Shown here in pieces: positions 5,820 to 7,853 of a DNA stretch of 7,853 nt (positions within the stretch are counted from its first letter, which is position 1; each line of letters begins with the position of its first letter). The notes beneath the pieces were generated by a model. That model ran no database searches. It had not been told where the DNA came from and saw only the letters and a program-made list of their open reading frames with translations. A program made the translations under genes and the position numbers. The stretch covers positions 1-7,853 of the forward strand of contig JBBIRM010000137.1 in the NCBI GenBank assembly GCA_037441765.1, written 5' to 3'. Origin of the DNA: JBBIRM01 sp037441765. Its GTDB lineage: Bacteria > Desulfobacterota > BSN033 > UBA1163.

Positions 5820-7786
5820 TAATTTACTCCATTTTCATTATCCATAAAAACCCTAAACCAAGTTTCCAAAAAAAGAAGGGTCCAGATTTTAGCTGAATGG
5901 TCATATTTCATTGAAATATGTTCCTTCATAAGTTGGTCAATTCCTTCTCTCCTAAAATATCCTCTATTAATTGACCTTTGATCTAATAGAATATCAAAAA
6001 TATAATTTTTTAGGTTTTTTCTGAACCATTTTGAAATAGGAACTCCAAAACCCATTTTTTTTCGATTTATGATGACATCTGGAAGAAAGTCTTTAAACGC
6101 TTCTTTAAGGATGTATTTTGTTTTTCTACCTTTAAGTTTAAATTTCGATGGAATAGCTGCAATAAGTTCCATAAATTTATGGTCAAGAAAAGGAATCCTG
6201 GCCTCTAAAGAGTTTGCCATTGATGCAATATCAATTTTTACAAGTAAGTCTTCAGGGAGGTAAGTATTAATGTCGAGATAAAGCAATTTCTCCAATAAAT
6301 CATCCCCATCTGCTTCTTCGTATTTCTGTATAAGATAATCAATGGGATTTATATTTTCTACATGGTTCAGAAATTCTTTAGTATAAAGAATTTCCTTTTC
6401 TTTGTTATTGAATATTTTTATCTGCTCTGCATAATTTTCCCCCTGGTGATATGATAATGTTTCAATGAAATCAGCAATACGATTAAAGGTCATTTTTCTC
6501 CAAGGGGAATGGGAAAGAATTCTAAATAATTTTGGTAAGAGATCTCTTCGTAATTTTTCAGGCAAATTAGTAAACCATAAGACATATTTACTTCTTAGAT
6601 AGCGGTAATAACCAGCAAAATTTTCATCACCAGCATCACCAGTTAGAACTACTTTTACATAATCCTTTGTCATTTTTGAAACATAGTAAGTCGGAATTGC
6701 AGATGAATCTGCAAAGGGTTCATTGTAATACCAAACAAGTTTTGGTAAAATCTCTATTGCATTGGGTTTTACAATGAATTCATGATGTTCTGTCTTAAAA
6801 TGATTTGAAACAATTCTGGAATAATTTATCTCATCAAAATCTTCCTCTTCAAACCCGATTGAGAATGTTTTTACTGGCTTTCCATTTAATTTCGACATTA
6901 TCCCAACAATTAAACTTGAGTCTATACCTCCACTCAAAAACGCTCCTAATGGGACATCACTAATTAATCTTATCTTAACCGATTCTTCAAGGTTTGTTCG
7001 TATCTGCTCTTTAAATTCATCCAAATCAAAACTATTTCTGTAATCTGAATTAAAGCTTAATTTCCAATAACGTTCTATTTTTATATTTTCATTAGAATCG
7101 TAAAGAAGGTAATGGGCAGGTGGGAGTTTATTTATATGGTAGAAAATTGTATCTGGCGAAGGTACATATTGATAAGTTAAATAATAATGAAGGGCAGAAT
7201 CATTTAATTTCCTTTCAACCTTTTGATCTTGAAGTATAGCCTTAATTTCAGAGGCAAAAACTAAGTGACCATTTTTATAATAGTAAACGAGGGGCTTCTT
7301 TCCTAACCTATCTCTGGCCAAAAATAACTGTTTTCTTCTGATATCCCAAATTCCAAAGGAAAACATCCCGCGGAGTTTGTGAAGACAATCTATTCCCCAT
7401 TCTTCATAACCATGAAGAATTACTTCTGTATCAGATTTTGACTTAAAATTGTGCCCTTTTTTTTCAAGGTATAAGCGTAATTCTTGAAAGTTATAAATTT
7501 CTCCATTGTAAACAATCCAAATTGTTCCATCTTCATTACTCATGGGTTGGTGCCCCATTTCCGAGAGATCAATAATCGAAAGCCTTCTATGGCCCAATCC
7601 TGCTATGAAACCACTTTCATTAAATTTCTCTGGTATAGGTCTTTTAAATTCCAAAATATTATTTTTTTTAAATAAAACTATTCCTTCATCATCCGGTCCC
7701 CTGTGTGCCAAAACCTCACACATCTTGCGGATGTTATCGGCTCTCACATTTTGATTAAAATCTACTTCCCCACAAATTCCACACAT
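5819..7786 (-). CDS. asnB: Asparagine synthase (glutamine-hydrolysing), AsnB-type amidotransferase of a glycan locus
   Basis: This cytoplasmic enzyme splits glutamine and passes ammonia to an ATP-activated carboxylate, classically aspartate to asparagine. The N-terminal class II glutaminase domain (about 2-200) starts with the essential nucleophile C2 in MCGICGE, followed by HRGPDDEG at 28-35, YNGEIYN at 93-99 and RDRLGKKPL near 158-166. The synthetase domain has the ATP pyrophosphatase loop LSGGIDSS at 284-291, TGDAGDENFAGYYRY at 382-396 (usual form SGDGGDELFAGY) and ARIPFLDH near 529-536. At 655 residues it is about 100 longer than E. coli AsnB (554) and matches the long form common in exopolysaccharide and O-antigen loci, where some members amidate sugar acids. 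The start is ATG at 7786: the in-frame TTG just before it would bury the catalytic cysteine behind an extra residue, and AGGAAG lies 6 bases upstream of the ATG. It overlaps its neighbours on both sides by one base. Family certain; substrate (aspartate or a sugar uronate) unresolved. Confidence 0.95.
   Translation of the reverse strand: MCGICGEVDFNQNVRADNIRKMCEVLAHRGPDDEGIVLFKKNNILEFKRPIPEKFNESGFIAGLGHRRLSIIDLSEMGHQPMSNEDGTIWIVYNGEIYNFQELRLYLEKKGHNFKSKSDTEVILHGYEEWGIDCLHKLRGMFSFGIWDIRRKQLFLARDRLGKKPLVYYYKNGHLVFASEIKAILQDQKVERKLNDSALHYYLTYQYVPSPDTIFYHINKLPPAHYLLYDSNENIKIERYWKLSFNSDYRNSFDLDEFKEQIRTNLEESVKIRLISDVPLGAFLSGGIDSSLIVGIMSKLNGKPVKTFSIGFEEEDFDEINYSRIVSNHFKTEHHEFIVKPNAIEILPKLVWYYNEPFADSSAIPTYYVSKMTKDYVKVVLTGDAGDENFAGYYRYLRSKYVLWFTNLPEKLRRDLLPKLFRILSHSPWRKMTFNRIADFIETLSYHQGENYAEQIKIFNNKEKEILYTKEFLNHVENINPIDYLIQKYEEADGDDLLEKLLYLDINTYLPEDLLVKIDIASMANSLEARIPFLDHKFMELIAAIPSKFKLKGRKTKYILKEAFKDFLPDVIINRKKMGFGVPISKWFRKNLKNYIFDILLDQRSINRGYFRREGIDQLMKEHISMKYDHSAKIWTLLFLETWFRVFMDNENGVN
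5827..5830 (-). promoter_or_regulatory. Ribosome binding site supporting the GTG start of the TPR membrane protein
   Basis: GGAG on the minus strand lies 7 bases before the GTG at 5819, within the last codons of the amidotransferase gene. No ATG sits nearby in frame, so the GTG start with a one-base stop/start overlap (TAGTG) is the best choice. Confidence 0.55.
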
Positions 7787-7853
7787 CAAAAACTTCCTTT
7801 TAAAATATTTTGATATAAAGAAATATATTTATTAGCAATTAAATCAATAGAGT
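7786..7853 (-). CDS. C-terminal remnant of a probable family-4 glycosyltransferase (partial, start beyond the window)
   Basis: One minus-strand frame is open from the right edge to a TGA at 7786-7788 and encodes the last 21 residues of a protein. It includes LIANKYISLYQNIL, which resembles the closing helix of GT-B family-4 glycosyltransferases, where a segment of the type W-x-x-I-A-x-x-Y-x-x-x-Y packs back on the N-terminal domain. The TGA shares its A with the amidotransferase ATG (TGATG), exactly the coupling seen at the next junction downstream, and the amidotransferase ribosome site lies inside this frame. These facts make a real gene end much more likely than chance, although the stretch is too short to prove the family. 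A glycosyltransferase would fit the operon's glycan theme. Confidence 0.6.
   Translation of the reverse strand, partial: SIDLIANKYISLYQNILKGSF
7793..7798 (-). promoter_or_regulatory. Ribosome binding site that fixes the amidotransferase start
   Basis: AGGAAG on the minus strand is 6 bases before the ATG at 7786, inside the last codons of the upstream gene. It supports the ATG that places cysteine at position 2, over the TTG one codon earlier. Confidence 0.7.

Noticed and set aside
7787..7789. TTG as the start codon of the amidotransferase
   Set aside because: It would place an extra residue before the catalytic cysteine, which must become the N-terminus after methionine removal; the ATG at 7786 has good ribosome-site spacing.

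Overview
The window is a compact stretch of bacterial chromosome in which every supported gene is on the minus strand, so transcription runs from the right edge to the left. The genes are a sigma-54-type two-component pair, a type IV prepilin peptidase, a membrane GT-C/TPR protein and an asparagine-synthase-type amidotransferase. With moderate-to-low GC, this suggests a Gram-negative, environmental, often anaerobic lineage such as Desulfobacterota or Nitrospirota. That placement is inference, because no rRNA or marker gene is present.

Right block (about 3987-7853) is a surface-glycan module. A 68-base remnant at the right edge reads as the C-terminus of a probable family-4 glycosyltransferase. 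Its TGA overlaps the ATG of an AsnB-type glutamine amidotransferase (5819-7786), whose TAG overlaps the GTG of a 610-residue multi-pass membrane protein with TMTC-like GT-C motifs and five C-terminal TPRs (3987-5819). The 1-base overlaps point to one translationally coupled operon. This block is visibly AT-rich.

Left block (1-3906) is a pilus-type processing and signalling module. A complete prepilin leader peptidase/N-methyltransferase (3145-3906) overlaps by 1 base a membrane histidine kinase (1469-3145). The kinase is followed, after a 95-base gap, by an NtrC-family sigma-54 activator (start 1373) that lacks only its last residues at the left edge. The logic resembles PilD plus PilS/PilR: an enzyme that matures pilins or pseudopilins, with a kinase/regulator pair that could control sigma-54 promoters of pilin or surface genes.

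Non-coding space is small: 80 bases between the two blocks (a degenerate heptamer repeat and a weak promoter-like sequence) and the 95 bases between kinase and regulator, which are almost filled by a foldback, MITE/REP-like palindrome. No RNA genes, CRISPR arrays, transposases or attachment sites were seen. The most interesting points are the palindrome inside a two-component operon, the roughly 45-residue insertion in the kinase ATP-binding domain, the substituted GAFTGA and sensor I residues of the activator, and the junction of a possible protein O-glycosyltransferase with a pilin-processing gene. No wholly new system is demonstrated.
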